NCBI RefSeq assembly: GCF_900101465.1
Contig: NZ_FMZM01000007.1
Coordinates: 195,943-259,942, forward strand
Reading direction: 5' to 3'
DNA: 64,000 nt
Source of the DNA: Nocardioides lianchengensis
GTDB lineage: Bacteria > Actinomycetota > Actinomycetes > Propionibacteriales > Nocardioidaceae
The notes under the pieces were generated by a model. It had not been told where the DNA came from, made no database searches, and saw nothing but the letters and a program-made list of their open reading frames with translations. Of this stretch, positions 33,911 to 42,627 are shown piece after piece. Within the stretch, counting starts at the first letter, position 1. Every line of letters starts with the position of its first letter. Made by a program: the position numbers and the translations under genes.

Positions 33911-34792
33911 GTGTCGGAGCAGCAGGAGCCCGAGGTCACCCTCGAGGACCAGTACGGCGAGCCGAACGACGGCCCGGAGATCCTCGACGACGACCCGCGC
34001 CTGGACGCCGAGGTCACCGACGAGGACACCGACGAGGCCCTGGGTCTCGACGACACCGACGCCGAGGGTGCGACCAGCCACGACCTCAGCCTCGCCGAGG
34101 GTGACGAGGAGCCGGAGGCCGCCGACGAGGAGGCCGCCGACGAGGAGGCCGCCGACGAGGACCCGCTGGAGGCGTTCCGCCGCGAGCTGTGGGCCAAGCC
34201 GGGCGACTGGTTCGTCGTGCACACCTACTCCGGCATGGAGAACCGGGTGAAGTCGAACCTGGAGAACCGCATCATCTCCCTCAACATGGAGGACTACATC
34301 CACGAGATCGTGGTCCCCACCGAGGAGGTCGCGGAGATCAAGAACGGTCAGCGCAAGATGGTCAAGCGCACCGTGCTCCCCGGCTACGTCCTGGTCCGCA
34401 TGGACCTCACCGACGAGTCCTGGTCCGCCGTGCGCCACACGCCGTCGGTGACCGGCTTCGTCGGCCACAGTCACCAGCCGGTGCCGCTGAGCATGAGCGA
34501 GGTCGAGAGCATGCTCGCGCCCGCCGTGGTCGCGCAGGCCGAGGCCGAGGCCGCTGCGGCCGCCTCCGCCGCCGGCACCCCGGCGCCCGCCGGCACGACG
34601 ACCAAGCGTCCGGTCGAGGTCGCCGACTTCGACGTGTCCGACTCGGTCATGGTCGTCGACGGTCCGTTCGCCACGCTGCACGCCACGATCACCGAGATCA
34701 ACGCGGAGTCGCAGCGGGTCAAGGCGCTCGTCGAGATCTTCGGCCGCGAGACCCCGGTCGAGCTCTCGTTCTCGCAAATTCAGCGAGTCTGA
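33911..34792 (+). CDS. nusG: Transcription termination/antitermination factor NusG
   Basis: 293 residues, about 110 longer than E. coli NusG. The first ~85 residues are strongly acidic with repeated [14 protein letters not shown]. The NGN domain follows: [57 protein letters not shown]. An Ala-rich linker with [19 protein letters not shown] leads to the KOW domain ([20 protein letters not shown]). The GTG at 33911 is preferred because GGAG lies six bases upstream; an ATG at 33899 and a GTG at 33896 are alternatives. NusG travels with RNA polymerase and links it to Rho or ribosomes. Confidence 0.96.
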   Translation: MSEQQEPEVTLEDQYGEPNDGPEILDDDPRLDAEVTDEDTDEALGLDDTDAEGATSHDLSLAEGDEEPEAADEEAADEEAADEDPLEAFRRELWAKPGDWFVVHTYSGMENRVKSNLENRIISLNMEDYIHEIVVPTEEVAEIKNGQRKMVKRTVLPGYVLVRMDLTDESWSAVRHTPSVTGFVGHSHQPVPLSMSEVESMLAPAVVAQAEAEAAAAASAAGTPAPAGTTTKRPVEVADFDVSDSVMVVDGPFATLHATITEINAESQRVKALVEIFGRETPVELSFSQIQRV

Positions 34793-34804
34793 GAGGTCCG
34801 AGGC

Positions 34805-34830
34805 CCTGCCCCGAGCTTGCGAGGGGCAGG
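34805..34830 (+). terminator. Hairpin after nusG
   Basis: CCTGCCCC (34805–34812) and GGGGCAGG (34823–34830) form an 8-bp stem with a 10-nt loop, 12 nt past the nusG stop. It is weaker than other terminators here and is followed at once by an extragenic repeat, so it may only attenuate transcription into rplK. Confidence 0.6.
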
Positions 34831-34840
34831 ACAGCCGAGG

Positions 34841-34903
34841 AGGTCGAGTAGCGCCGACGCGGACCTGAGCGAAGCGAAGGAACGGGTGGCGCGTATCGAG
34901 ACC
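34841..34903. repeat. Dispersed GGTCGAGTAGCG...TATCGAGACC extragenic repeat
   Basis: Full-length variant between nusG and rplK: left end AGGTCGAGTAGCGCCGA, internal GAGCGAAGCGAAGGA, right end GCGTATCGAGACC. It is related to units at 8518–8586 and 36324–36353. Together with the following sequence it fills the 268-nt nusG–rplK gap. Confidence 0.75.
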
Positions 34904-35060
34904 ATGATCCAGTTCGCGCAAGCACCTCCGGCTCGATTCGCCACCACGCGACTCGGGCTCGCACAATAGACCGGTTGCCCGGCGCGACCGAGCAACAGCA
35001 GGTGGCAGAGGCCGTCGTACGACGTCCTCGTCATGACCACGGAACAGAAAGAGAAGCAAC

Positions 35061-35489
35061 ATGCCTCCCAAGAAGAAGATCGCTGCGCTGGTCAAGGTGC
35101 AGCTGCAGGCCGGTGCCGCGACGCCGGCCCCGCCGGTCGGTACCGCCCTCGGTCCGCACGGCGTGAACATCATGGACTTCTGCAAGGCGTACAACGCCCA
35201 GACCGAGGCCATGCGCGGCAACGTGATCCCCGTCGAGATCACCATCTACGAGGACCGGTCCTTCACCTTCATCACGAAGACCCCGCCGGCCGCCGAGCTG
35301 ATCAAGAAGGCCGCCGGCCTCCAGAAGGGCTCGGGCGTCCCGCACAAGGACAAGGTCGGCAAGCTGACCAAGGACCAGATCCGCGAGATCGCGCAGACCA
35401 AGCTGCCCGACCTCAACGCCAACGACATCGACGCCGCGATGAAGATCGTCGAGGGCACCGCCCGCTCCATGGGCGTCACCACCGACTGA
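35061..35489 (+). CDS. rplK: 50S ribosomal protein L11
   Basis: 142 residues, normal length. Starts [20 protein letters not shown], with the rRNA/thiostrepton-loop proline-rich segment [20 protein letters not shown] and the C-terminal domain [21 protein letters not shown]11 binds the GTPase-associated 23S rRNA region. Next gene rplA is 92 nt downstream. Confidence 0.98.
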   Translation: MPPKKKIAALVKVQLQAGAATPAPPVGTALGPHGVNIMDFCKAYNAQTEAMRGNVIPVEITIYEDRSFTFITKTPPAAELIKKAAGLQKGSGVPHKDKVGKLTKDQIREIAQTKLPDLNANDIDAAMKIVEGTARSMGVTTD

Positions 35490-35581
35490 GAGCCCCGGGC
35501 TCACCCATCCGGCCCCCTGTGGCAGAGCCGCGCTGGCTCACCTAGACCACGACTGGCACTGAAGAAACGAGAGAACCAGAC

Positions 35582-36295
35582 ATGCAGCGCAGCAAGACCT
35601 ACCGCGCGGCCGCGGAGCAGTTCGACAAGGACGAGCTCTACGCCCCGCTGTCCGCGATCAAGATCGCCAAGACCGCCAGCAAGAAGAAGTTCGACGAGAC
35701 CGTCGACGTCGTCATGCGCCTCGGTGTCGACCCGCGCAAGGCCGACCAGATGGTCCGCGGCACGGTCAACCTCCCGCACGGCACGGGCAAGACCGCCCGC
35801 GTCCTCGTGTTCGCCGTCGGCGACAAGGCGCAGGCCGCCCTCGACGCCGGTGCCGACGAGGTCGGTGGCGACGAGCTCATCGACAAGGTGGCCGGTGGCT
35901 ACCTCGACTTCGACGCCGTCGTCGCGACCCCGGACCTGATGGGCAAGGTCGGCCGCCTCGGCCGCGTGCTCGGTCCCCGTGGCCTGATGCCGAACCCGAA
36001 GACCGGCACCGTCACCCCGGACCCGGCCAAGGCCGTGACCGACATCAAGGGCGGCAAGATCGAGTTCCGGGTCGACCGGCACGCGAACCTGCACTTCATC
36101 ATCGGCAAGGCCTCGTTCGCCGAGGTCCAGCTCGCGGAGAACTACGCCGCGGCGCTCGAGGAGGTGCTGCGGCTCAAGCCCGCCAGCTCCAAGGGCCGCT
36201 ACATCAAGAAGGTCACCGTCTCCACGACCATGGGCCCCGGCGTCCAGGTCGACCCCAACCGCACCAAGAACGTCGCGGTCGAGGACGAGGCCTGA
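35582..36295 (+). CDS. rplA: 50S ribosomal protein L1
   Basis: 237 residues: [98 protein letters not shown]1 forms the mobile L1 stalk and usually represses its own operon. A dispersed repeat and a strong terminator follow, ending the secE–nusG–rplK–rplA block. Confidence 0.98.
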   Translation: MQRSKTYRAAAEQFDKDELYAPLSAIKIAKTASKKKFDETVDVVMRLGVDPRKADQMVRGTVNLPHGTGKTARVLVFAVGDKAQAALDAGADEVGGDELIDKVAGGYLDFDAVVATPDLMGKVGRLGRVLGPRGLMPNPKTGTVTPDPAKAVTDIKGGKIEFRVDRHANLHFIIGKASFAEVQLAENYAAALEEVLRLKPASSKGRYIKKVTVSTTMGPGVQVDPNRTKNVAVEDEA

Positions 36296-36323
36296 TCGCA
36301 GCCGCGCAGCGGATGCGATCGTC

Positions 36324-36353
36324 GGTGGTCGAGTAGCGGAGCGCATCGAGACC
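36324..36353. repeat. Short copy of the dispersed extragenic repeat
   Basis: GGTGGTCGAGTAGCGGAGCG directly followed by CATCGAGACC. It is the shortest intact form seen here, with left and right ends joined without the interior present at 34841–34903. It lies 28 nt past the rplA stop and 26 nt before a terminator. Confidence 0.75.
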
Positions 36354-36378
36354 CGGCGAGCTCAACCAGAACATCAGT

Positions 36379-36414
36379 CGAAGGCCCGCCACCCGTCAGG
36401 GTGGCGGGCCTTCG
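36379..36414. terminator. Bidirectional terminator between rplA and the LuxR-type gene
   Basis: Perfect 16-bp stem (36379–36394 with 36399–36414, loop GTCA). It ends the rplKA transcript and overlaps the last codons of the convergent regulator gene, whose stop is at 36396. Confidence 0.88.
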
Positions 36415-37904
36415 TCGTTCCCGAGCAGCCCCAGCCGGCCGGCCCGGGCGAGCGCCTCGGGACGGGACGAGGCGCCGAGCTTCGCGTAGAGGCTGCGCAG
36501 GTGGGTCTTCAGGGTGTTGCGGCTGACGTAGAGCCGCTCCGCGACCTCCGGCAGGGAGGCGGGTCCGTCGAGCGCCGCGAGCACCCGCGCCTCCGCCGGC
36601 GTGAGCCGGACCACGGGCTCCGTCGACACCGGCACCGCGCGCGCCTCCGGCACCCCGTCGTACGACGACCGCAGCCGGTCGTTCAGCGCGGGCGTGAGCA
36701 GTGCGGCGGTCCGTCGCAGCTCGTCCGGCAGGACGGGGCGGTCGGCGGGAGGCGGCTCGTCCGCGAGCGCCAGCCCGACCAGCCGGCTCTCCCGGCGTAC
36801 CCGCTGGTCGGATGCTCCGTGCTCGGCCTCCGCGGCCAGTCGGCGCGCCGAGGGCCGGTCGTCGCCCAGCAGGGCGAGGTGGACCGGCTGCAGGGCGCCC
36901 AGGGCGGGCATCGGGGTCTCGGCGAGCAGCCGGGACAGCGGGCCGGACCGGCCCCGCGCCCGGGCGATCTCGGCGCGGGCGAGCGCGGTGAACGACGTGT
37001 GGATCGACCCGTCGACCGCCGGTGTCGGGTGCCGCCCGGTCGTGGTGGCGACCAGGTCGGCGGCCCGCTCGGTCGCGTCGGTGTCGACCAGGTGCCGCAC
37101 GATCGCGACCAGGGTGATCGGCCACAGCTCGTCGAAGGCCAGCTGGGGGACCAGGGCTTCGGCGAGCGGCGCCGCGGTGGTGACGTCGAGCCGGTCGACG
37201 GCGCTCAGCAGGGCCGCGACCAGGGCCGGGCGCTCCATGGTCTCCCACTCGATGAGGGTGCGGCCGCGCTCGGCGAGCGCGTCGACCTCGCGCTGCCAGC
37301 GGGCCTGCCCGGCGGCGTCTCCCGCCAGGGCCGCGAGCAGGACGCCGAACGGGGCGCCCGAGGTGGCGGCGTACCCCGTCACGTCGTCGGCGCGGAAGGC
37401 CCAGCACTGCTCGACGTGCCGGCGGGCCTGGTCGAGCTCCCCGGCGTGCAGGGCGGCCTGGGCCGCCTGCAGGTGCCAGTACGACGCCAGGTCGGCCGCC
37501 GGCGAGAACCGGGTGCGGGTGGTCGCCCGCAGCAGCGGGAGCGAGGCCTGCGCGAGCTCCAGGGCCTCCTGGGGGAGACCGGCCGCGCGGCGGGCGACCA
37601 TGCCGAGGATCGCCAGCTCGACGTGCTCGCGCGCGCGGCCGGCGCGCACGGTCGCGTCCACCTGGGCGTCGTCGGGCAGCAGCACCCGGGCGGCGCCGGG
37701 TGCGAGGCGGCCGATGCTCTCGGCCATCAGCGTGGCCCGCGGGTGCCGGCGTACCTCGTCCTCCGGCGCCTCGGCGAGCAGCGCGAACACCGCGCGGTAG
37801 GTGTCCTCCGCGAAGACCAGCCGGGTCCAGCCCTGGTCGACCAGCGTGAGCGCCCGCGGCCAGTCCTGCGCGGCGCAGGCCGCCAGGAACTCGTCCTCGG
37901 CCAT
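36396..37904 (-). CDS. LuxR-type transcriptional regulator with large helical sensor part
   Basis: 502 residues. The last ~65 form the LuxR DNA-binding domain: RLTPAEARVLAALDGPASLP and EVAERLYVSRNTLKTHLRSL, then YAKLGASSRPEALARAGRLG. The remaining ~430 residues are Ala/Leu/Arg-rich helical repeats (TPR-like, as in MalT C-terminal parts) without a visible ATPase motif, so this resembles a LAL/MalT-type regulator that lacks the N-terminal Walker domain. The ATG at 37904 has GGAG six bases upstream. The terminator inside its 3' end is shared with rplA. Target genes are unknown. Confidence 0.88.
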   Translation of the reverse strand: MAEDEFLAACAAQDWPRALTLVDQGWTRLVFAEDTYRAVFALLAEAPEDEVRRHPRATLMAESIGRLAPGAARVLLPDDAQVDATVRAGRAREHVELAILGMVARRAAGLPQEALELAQASLPLLRATTRTRFSPAADLASYWHLQAAQAALHAGELDQARRHVEQCWAFRADDVTGYAATSGAPFGVLLAALAGDAAGQARWQREVDALAERGRTLIEWETMERPALVAALLSAVDRLDVTTAAPLAEALVPQLAFDELWPITLVAIVRHLVDTDATERAADLVATTTGRHPTPAVDGSIHTSFTALARAEIARARGRSGPLSRLLAETPMPALGALQPVHLALLGDDRPSARRLAAEAEHGASDQRVRRESRLVGLALADEPPPADRPVLPDELRRTAALLTPALNDRLRSSYDGVPEARAVPVSTEPVVRLTPAEARVLAALDGPASLPEVAERLYVSRNTLKTHLRSLYAKLGASSRPEALARAGRLGLLGNDEGPPP

Positions 37905-38219
37905 CGGTCGCTCCGGGTCCTTCCCGCGGCTGGTGGGGTGAGGCCGGGGTGAGACGCGGTCCGGCGGGGGTGAAATCTACCGTCCGCGGGCGTTCGGGCC
38001 GACCGGGTCGGGAAACCTGGGCCCCGCGCTGGGTCCTGGCCCGTGTCCCGTGGGGAGGAGCACGTGCGAGGCGCCGGCGGCTCGGTCGACCCGGGTGGCG
38101 CCGTACTCGCTCATGGGGGCGGGTGCGGCACCCGCTCAGCGGCGGACCCGCCACGGGCGGACGGCCGGTGGCCCGGCGAGGACCCGCGCCCTGGTAGCTC
38201 GACGGGGGAGGATGGCGTC
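37905..38219. other. 315-nt intergenic region
   Basis: Divergent region between the LuxR-type gene and the dehydrogenase. It has a perfect 8-bp hairpin, GCGGGTGC/GCACCCGC, at 38119–38135. A GTG at 38064 with GGGGAGG five bases upstream is in frame with the dehydrogenase and would add 52 residues. That extension is Gly/Pro/Asp-rich and unlike the family, so I treat it as untranslated leader, though a translated extension is possible. No RNA gene was recognised. Confidence 0.5.
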
Positions 38220-39158
38220 ATGCTGTGCGTCATCCTCGACGACTACCAGGGCGTGGCCGCGTCGTACGCCGACTGGTCGACGCTGCCCGTGACGGTCCAG
38301 GTGGTGCGCGAGCACCTCGATCCCGACGCCACCGCCGCCGCGCTCGCGGGGGCCGAGGTGGTCGTGCTGATGCGCGAGCGGACCCCGCTCGGCCGCGACC
38401 TGCTCGACCGGCTGCCCGACCTGCGGTTGGTCGTCACGACCGGGATGCGCAACGCCTCGATCGACCTCGACGCCTGCCGCGAGCGGGGGATCCCCGTGTG
38501 CGGCACCGCCTCGTCGAAGACCTCGACCGCCGAGCTGACCTGGGCGCTGCTGCTCGGCCTGCTCCGCCAGGTCGGACCCGAGAGCCGCTCGCTCGCCGCC
38601 GGCGGCTGGCAGACCACCGTCGGCGCCGACCTCGCCGGCCGCACCCTCGGCCTGCTCGGACTGGGCGCCATCGGCTCCCGGGTGGCGCGCGTCGCGACCG
38701 CCTTCGAGATGGACGTCGTGGCCTGGAGCCCGCACCTCACCGGGGAGCGGGCCACCGCCGGGGGCGCCCGACTGGTGGGGCGCGACGAGCTGTTCGCGAC
38801 GGCCGACGTCCTGTCGATCCACCTGGTGCTCGCCGGGGCCACCCGCGGGATCGTCGGCGCGCGCGAGCTCGGGCTGCTGCGGGCGTCGGCGTACCTCGTG
38901 AACACGTCGCGGGCCGGGCTGGTCGACACCGCCGCGCTGCGGCGGGCCCTCGACGCCGGGACGCTCGCCGGCGCCGCCCTCGACGTGTACGACGTCGAGC
39001 CGCTGCCGGCCGGCGACCCCTTCCGGGACCATCCGCGCGTGCTGGCCACCCCGCACCTCGGCTACGTGACGCAGGACAACTACCGCCGCTTCTTCACGCA
39101 GGCCGTCGAGGACGTGGCCGCGTGGCTGGGCGGCGAGCCGGTCCGGCTGCTGACCTGA
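38220..39158 (+). CDS. D-2-hydroxyacid dehydrogenase family protein
   Basis: 312 residues from the ATG at 38220 (GGGAGG upstream). NAD-binding GLLGLGAIGSRVARVATAFE, catalytic Arg in YLVNTSRAGLVDTAALRRAL, Glu in AALDVYDVEPLPAGDPF and His in VLATPHLGYVTQDNY are all present. These enzymes reduce 2-oxoacids or oxidise D-2-hydroxyacids (phosphoglycerate dehydrogenase relatives). It lacks the C-terminal ACT domain of SerA. The opening MLCVILDDYQGVAASYADWS is that of a bacterial subgroup without an assigned substrate. It lies just upstream of the rplJ promoter. Confidence 0.92.
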   Translation: MLCVILDDYQGVAASYADWSTLPVTVQVVREHLDPDATAAALAGAEVVVLMRERTPLGRDLLDRLPDLRLVVTTGMRNASIDLDACRERGIPVCGTASSKTSTAELTWALLLGLLRQVGPESRSLAAGGWQTTVGADLAGRTLGLLGLGAIGSRVARVATAFEMDVVAWSPHLTGERATAGGARLVGRDELFATADVLSIHLVLAGATRGIVGARELGLLRASAYLVNTSRAGLVDTAALRRALDAGTLAGAALDVYDVEPLPAGDPFRDHPRVLATPHLGYVTQDNYRRFFTQAVEDVAAWLGGEPVRLLT

Positions 39159-39171
39159 GCGTCCGGCGGAT

Positions 39172-39201
39172 TTGGCCGATCGTCCGCGACCGCCGTACAG
39201 T
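39172..39201 (+). promoter_or_regulatory. rplJL promoter
   Basis: TTGGCC (39172–39177) and TACAGT (39196–39201) are separated by 18 nt. Transcription would begin near 39208, giving a leader of about 190 nt before rplJ, which contains the L10-leader-like structure. Confidence 0.6.
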
Positions 39202-39213
39202 TCCCTGTTGAAA

Positions 39214-39346
39214 CCAGAGACCGCCGGTGGTCGGCCTGTGCATGCAGGGTGACCGAAGGTTCCGCGAGACGCGGACGGCCTGCGCAGGGGACAGAGCAAG
39301 CTTCACGATCCGTCGTGTCCACGCCCTGAGCCTGCGCTCGGGGCGT
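39214..39346 (+). ncRNA. Probable ribosomal L10 leader
   Basis: The long rplJ leader contains ordered hairpins: GACC/GGTC (39219–39232), CCTG/CAGG around 39235–39248, TCCGCG/CGCGGA (39261–39275), and a last one at 39321–39346 (10-bp stem with one wobble, loop CCTGCG) followed by TCGTCATTT, which looks like an attenuator. This fits the actinobacterial L10-leader family, which binds L10(L12)4 and represses rplJL. The identification rests on position and hairpin pattern, not on a covariance search. Confidence 0.65.
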
Positions 39347-39397
39347 TCGTCATTTCTCAGGCGCTGTGCGGTGGTCTCCCAGTCCGGAAGGAGACCC

Positions 39398-40039
39398 ATG
39401 GCGCGGGCAGACAGGAACGCCGCCGTCGCGGAGATCGTTGAGTCCTTCAACGACGCCGCTGGCGCCGTGCTGACCGAGTACCGCGGTCTCACCGTCAAGG
39501 AGCTGCAGGACCTCCGACGCTCCCTCGGTGAGAACGCCAACTACGCCGTGGTCAAGAACACGCTGGCCAAGATCGCCGCCAACCAGGTGGGCATCTCCGG
39601 CTTCGACGACCTGCTGACCGGCCCGACCGCGATCGCCTTCATCCAGGGCGACGTCGTCGAGGCGGCCAAGGGTCTGCGTGACTTTGCCAAGGCCAACCCC
39701 ACCCTGGTCATCAAGGGTGGAGTCCTGGACGGCAACATCCTCGACGCCTCGCAGATCGCCAAGCTGGCCGATCTGGAGTCGCGCGAGGTACTCCTGGGCA
39801 AGCTGGCGGGCGCCATGCTCGCCTCGCTGAGCCAGGCCGTCTACCTCCTCAACGCCCCGCTCGCACAGGCTGCCCGGCTCGCCGGCGCCCTGCAGGCGAA
39901 GGCCGAGGAGGACCCCTCGATCCTCGCAGGTGGTGCTGGTACGCCGGCCGCCGCTGACGAGGCTCCCGCCGAGGAGGAGGCTCCCGCCGAGGAGCCCGCC
40001 GCCGAGGCCGCCTCTGACGAGGAGACCGCCGAGGCGTGA
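39398..40039 (+). CDS. rplJ: 50S ribosomal protein L10
   Basis: 213 residues, about 45 longer than E. coli L10 because of an Ala/Glu-rich tail ([20 protein letters not shown]). Core segments: [53 protein letters not shown] and [20 protein letters not shown]. The ATG at 39398 follows GGAAGGAGA. L10 anchors L7/L12 dimers on the ribosomal stalk and, with L12, binds the leader upstream. Confidence 0.97.
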   Translation: MARADRNAAVAEIVESFNDAAGAVLTEYRGLTVKELQDLRRSLGENANYAVVKNTLAKIAANQVGISGFDDLLTGPTAIAFIQGDVVEAAKGLRDFAKANPTLVIKGGVLDGNILDASQIAKLADLESREVLLGKLAGAMLASLSQAVYLLNAPLAQAARLAGALQAKAEEDPSILAGGAGTPAAADEAPAEEEAPAEEPAAEAASDEETAEA

Positions 40040-40119
40040 GCCTCGGTGTCCACACCACCACCTGAAACCCGGCCGGACCGCGACCGCGGCCCCGGCCACC
40101 GAATGGAAGGAACGCCACC

Positions 40120-40512
40120 ATGGCGAAGCTCAGCACCGACGAGCTCCTTGACGCCTTCAAGGAGATGACCCTGATCGAGCTCTCCGAGTTCGTGAAGCAG
40201 TTCGAGGAGACCTTCGGCGTCACCGCCGCCGCCCCGGTCGCCGTGGCCGCCGCTCCCGCCGCCGGCGGTGCCGCTGGCGGTGCCGACGAGGCCGCCGCGC
40301 AGGACGAGTTCGACGTCGTCCTCGAGGCCGCTGGTGACAAGAAGATCAACGTCATCAAGGAGGTGCGCGCGCTCACGTCCCTCGGCCTGAAGGAGGCCAA
40401 GGACCTCGTCGAGTCCGCCCCCAAGGCGATCCTCGAGAAGGTCGACAAGGCCACCGCGGACAAGGCCAAGGAGGCCCTCGAGGGCGCCGGGGCCAGCGTC
40501 ACCCTGAAGTGA
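40120..40512 (+). CDS. rplL: 50S ribosomal protein L7/L12
   Basis: 130 residues: N-terminal dimer domain [20 protein letters not shown], Ala/Gly-rich hinge ([20 protein letters not shown]) and C-terminal factor-binding domain ([38 protein letters not shown]). It forms the flexible stalk that recruits translation factors. A very strong terminator is 50 nt downstream. Confidence 0.98.
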   Translation: MAKLSTDELLDAFKEMTLIELSEFVKQFEETFGVTAAAPVAVAAAPAAGGAAGGADEAAAQDEFDVVLEAAGDKKINVIKEVRALTSLGLKEAKDLVESAPKAILEKVDKATADKAKEALEGAGASVTLK

Positions 40513-40562
40513 CCTTGCACCACTGAGCACCACCTGATCGGCTGATCCAGCCGCATCGCCGC

Positions 40563-40600
40563 CAGGGGCGGCCACCCGTTCGACCGGGTGGCCGCCCCTG
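40563..40600 (+). terminator. Terminator of the rplJL unit
   Basis: 16-bp perfect stem (40563–40578 with 40585–40600) and 6-nt loop TTCGAC. It separates rplJL from the mce operon. Confidence 0.92.
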
Positions 40601-40875
40601 CTGCGTTCCAGCCCTCGACCGCCCGAGTTTGAGACCTACGCCACGCGGGCACACACGCATCGTTGGTCCGGTCCCAGCGGAAGTTTTCGCAGGTCGTGAT
40701 GGGTGCCGACCGAGATCTCGGCTCGTGTCAAGCCCGTGACGTCCGGCACAGGGCGGCGTAACCTCGCCGCCGTACTTCCGTTGTTACCGGTCAGTGGGAC
40801 GTGCGTTCACCGAACGTGCGTCGGGAGCAGTGGCCGGTTTTCTCGGACCGACGGTCGCAGAAGGGTGTCACGGGC
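40601..40875. promoter_or_regulatory. Upstream region of the mce operon
   Basis: Together with the rplL trailer this is a 363-nt gap without a gene (40513–40875). A perfect palindrome CGTTC-ACC-GAACG (40804–40816), with flanking partial symmetry, is a candidate operator 60 nt before mceG. CGGCG-TAACCT-CGCCG near 40755–40772 is a second small hairpin containing a -10-like TAACCT. No regulator gene is adjacent. Confidence 0.4.
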
Positions 40876-41829
40876 ATGGGTGTGGAGATCAAGGTCGACG
40901 ACCTGAGCAAGTCGTTCGGCAAGCAGCTGATCTGGGGGGACGTCACCCTCACCGTCCCGGCGGGCGAGATCTGCGTGATGCTCGGTCCCTCGGGCACGGG
41001 CAAGTCGGTCTTCCTGAAGACGCTGATCGGCCTGCTGAAGCCCGACAAGGGCTCGATCATCATCGAGGGCACCGACATCGCGACCTGCTCCGAGAAGGAC
41101 CTCTACGAGATCCGCAAGCTGTTCGGCGTGCTGTTCCAGGACGGTGCCATGTTCGGCTCGATGAACCTCTACGACAACGTCGCCTTCCCGCTGCGTGAGC
41201 ACACCAAGAAGTCCGAGTCCGAGGTCCGCGACATCGTCATGGAGAAGATGGACCTGGTCGGCCTCGTCGGCGCCGAGGACAAGCTCCCCGGCGAGATCTC
41301 GGGCGGCATGCGCAAGCGCGCCGGCCTGGCCCGGGCCCTGGTCCTCGACCCCGAGATCGTGCTCTTCGACGAGCCCGACTCCGGCCTCGACCCCGTCCGC
41401 ACGGCCTTCCTCAACCAGCTGATCGTCGACCTGAACGCCCAGATCGACGCGACGTTCCTGATCGTCACCCACGACATCAACACCGCGCGCACCGTGCCCG
41501 ACAACATCGGGCTGCTCTACCACCGGCACCTGGCCATGTTCGGCCCGCGCGAGATGCTGCTCAGCTCCGAGGAGCCGGTCGTGCGCCAGTTCCTCAACGC
41601 CCAGCGGGTCGGCCCGATCGGCATGTCGGAGGAGAAGGACGCCGACGAGCTCGCGGCCGAGGAGGGGCAGGAGCTCCCGCCGCTGCCGCCGATCCCGATG
41701 CAGCTGGAGCCGTCCAACGGCATCGCCCGGCGCTCGCAGCGCGAGCCCGGCTCGTGGTGCCGGGAGAACGGCATCACCCCGCCGCCCGGCTCGTTCGAGG
41801 AGAACATGTCCATGGTCACGGGCAGCTGA
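40876..41829 (+). CDS. mceG: Mce transporter ATPase (MceG/Mkl, MlaF-like)
   Basis: 317 residues. Walker A LGPSGTGKSVFLKTLIGLLK, signature LPGEISGGMRKRAGLARALV, Walker B PEIVLFDEPDSGLDPVRTAF, H-loop LIVTHDINTARTV. The C-terminal ~75 residues (MSEEKDADELAAEEGQELPP onward) extend beyond the ATPase core, as in mycobacterial MceG. It powers lipid or sterol uptake through the YrbE permeases and the MceA–F channel. It leads the operon; yrbEA starts 8 nt after its stop. An upstream in-frame start at 40801 is less likely because the product should begin MGVEIKVDDLSKSFGKQ. Confidence 0.95.
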   Translation: MGVEIKVDDLSKSFGKQLIWGDVTLTVPAGEICVMLGPSGTGKSVFLKTLIGLLKPDKGSIIIEGTDIATCSEKDLYEIRKLFGVLFQDGAMFGSMNLYDNVAFPLREHTKKSESEVRDIVMEKMDLVGLVGAEDKLPGEISGGMRKRAGLARALVLDPEIVLFDEPDSGLDPVRTAFLNQLIVDLNAQIDATFLIVTHDINTARTVPDNIGLLYHRHLAMFGPREMLLSSEEPVVRQFLNAQRVGPIGMSEEKDADELAAEEGQELPPLPPIPMQLEPSNGIARRSQREPGSWCRENGITPPPGSFEENMSMVTGS

Positions 41830-41837
41830 TCCGCTCG

Positions 41838-42623
41838 ATGGCATCGATCACCGCGACCCGGTTCCTCGCGCCGGTCGGGACGGCAGGCAAGCTCTTCGCC
41901 TTCGCCCTCGACGTCGGCCGCGCCCTGTTCCGGCGTCCGTTCCAGCTGCGGGAGTTCCTGCAGCAGGCCTGGTTCATCGCCTCGGTCACGATCATCCCGA
42001 CGGCGTTGGTCGCGATCCCGTTCGGCGCGGTCATCGCGCTACAGGTCGGCGGCCTGATCCGGCAGTTCGGGGCCCAGTCGTTCACCGGCTCGGCCTCGGT
42101 CCTCGCGGTGATCCAGCAGGCCGGCCCGATCGCGACCGCCCTGCTAATCGCCGGTGCCGGCGGCTCGGCCATCGCCGCCGACCTCGGTGCGCGCCGGATC
42201 CGCGAGGAGCTCGACGCGATGATGGTGCTGGGCATCGACCCGATCCAGCGGCTCGTCGTCCCGCGCGTGCTGGCGTGCATGCTCGTCGCGTTCTTCCTCA
42301 ACGGCATGGTCAGCGTGGTCGGCGTGTCCGGCGGCTACGTCTTCAACGTGATCCTCCAGGACGGCACCCCGGGCGCCTACATCGCGAGCTTCACCGCGCT
42401 CGCCCAGCTCCCCGACCTGTGGATCGGCCTGCTGAAGGCGCTGATCTTCGGGATGATCGCCGCCGTCGTGGCGGCCTACAAGGGCATGAACGCGGCCGGC
42501 GGACCGAAGGGCGTCGGCGACGCCGTCAACGAGTCGGTGGTCATCACCTTCCTGTTGCTGTTCGTCGTCAACTTCGTGCTGAGCGCGCTCTACCTCCAAA
42601 TCGTCCCCCCGAAGACAGGCTGA
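41838..42623 (+). CDS. yrbEA: Mce permease YrbEA (MlaE family)
   Basis: 261 residues, five to six membrane segments. MlaE features: FIASVTIIPTALVAIPFGAV, QFGAQSFTGSASVLAVIQQA, the coupling helix region ADLGARRIREELDAMMVLGI and DPIQRLVVPRVLACML. It forms one half of the permease with YrbEB. The ATG at 41838 lacks a clear Shine-Dalgarno sequence but follows mceG closely, so coupling is likely. Confidence 0.94.
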   Translation: MASITATRFLAPVGTAGKLFAFALDVGRALFRRPFQLREFLQQAWFIASVTIIPTALVAIPFGAVIALQVGGLIRQFGAQSFTGSASVLAVIQQAGPIATALLIAGAGGSAIAADLGARRIREELDAMMVLGIDPIQRLVVPRVLACMLVAFFLNGMVSVVGVSGGYVFNVILQDGTPGAYIASFTALAQLPDLWIGLLKALIFGMIAAVVAAYKGMNAAGGPKGVGDAVNESVVITFLLLFVVNFVLSALYLQIVPPKTG

Positions 42624-42627
42624 CGCG

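Noticed and set aside
36199..38154. 651-codon minus-strand frame overlapping the LuxR-type gene.
   Set aside because: It reads the regulator in another frame and gives a Pro/Arg/Gly-rich chain with no motif; the 502-residue frame contains the LuxR domain.
38043..38219. Upstream in-frame extension of the D-2-hydroxyacid dehydrogenase (GTG at 38064 with a good ribosome site).
   Set aside because: The added 52 residues are low-complexity and lie outside the family fold, and the ATG at 38220 has its own GGGAGG. Kept only as an alternative.
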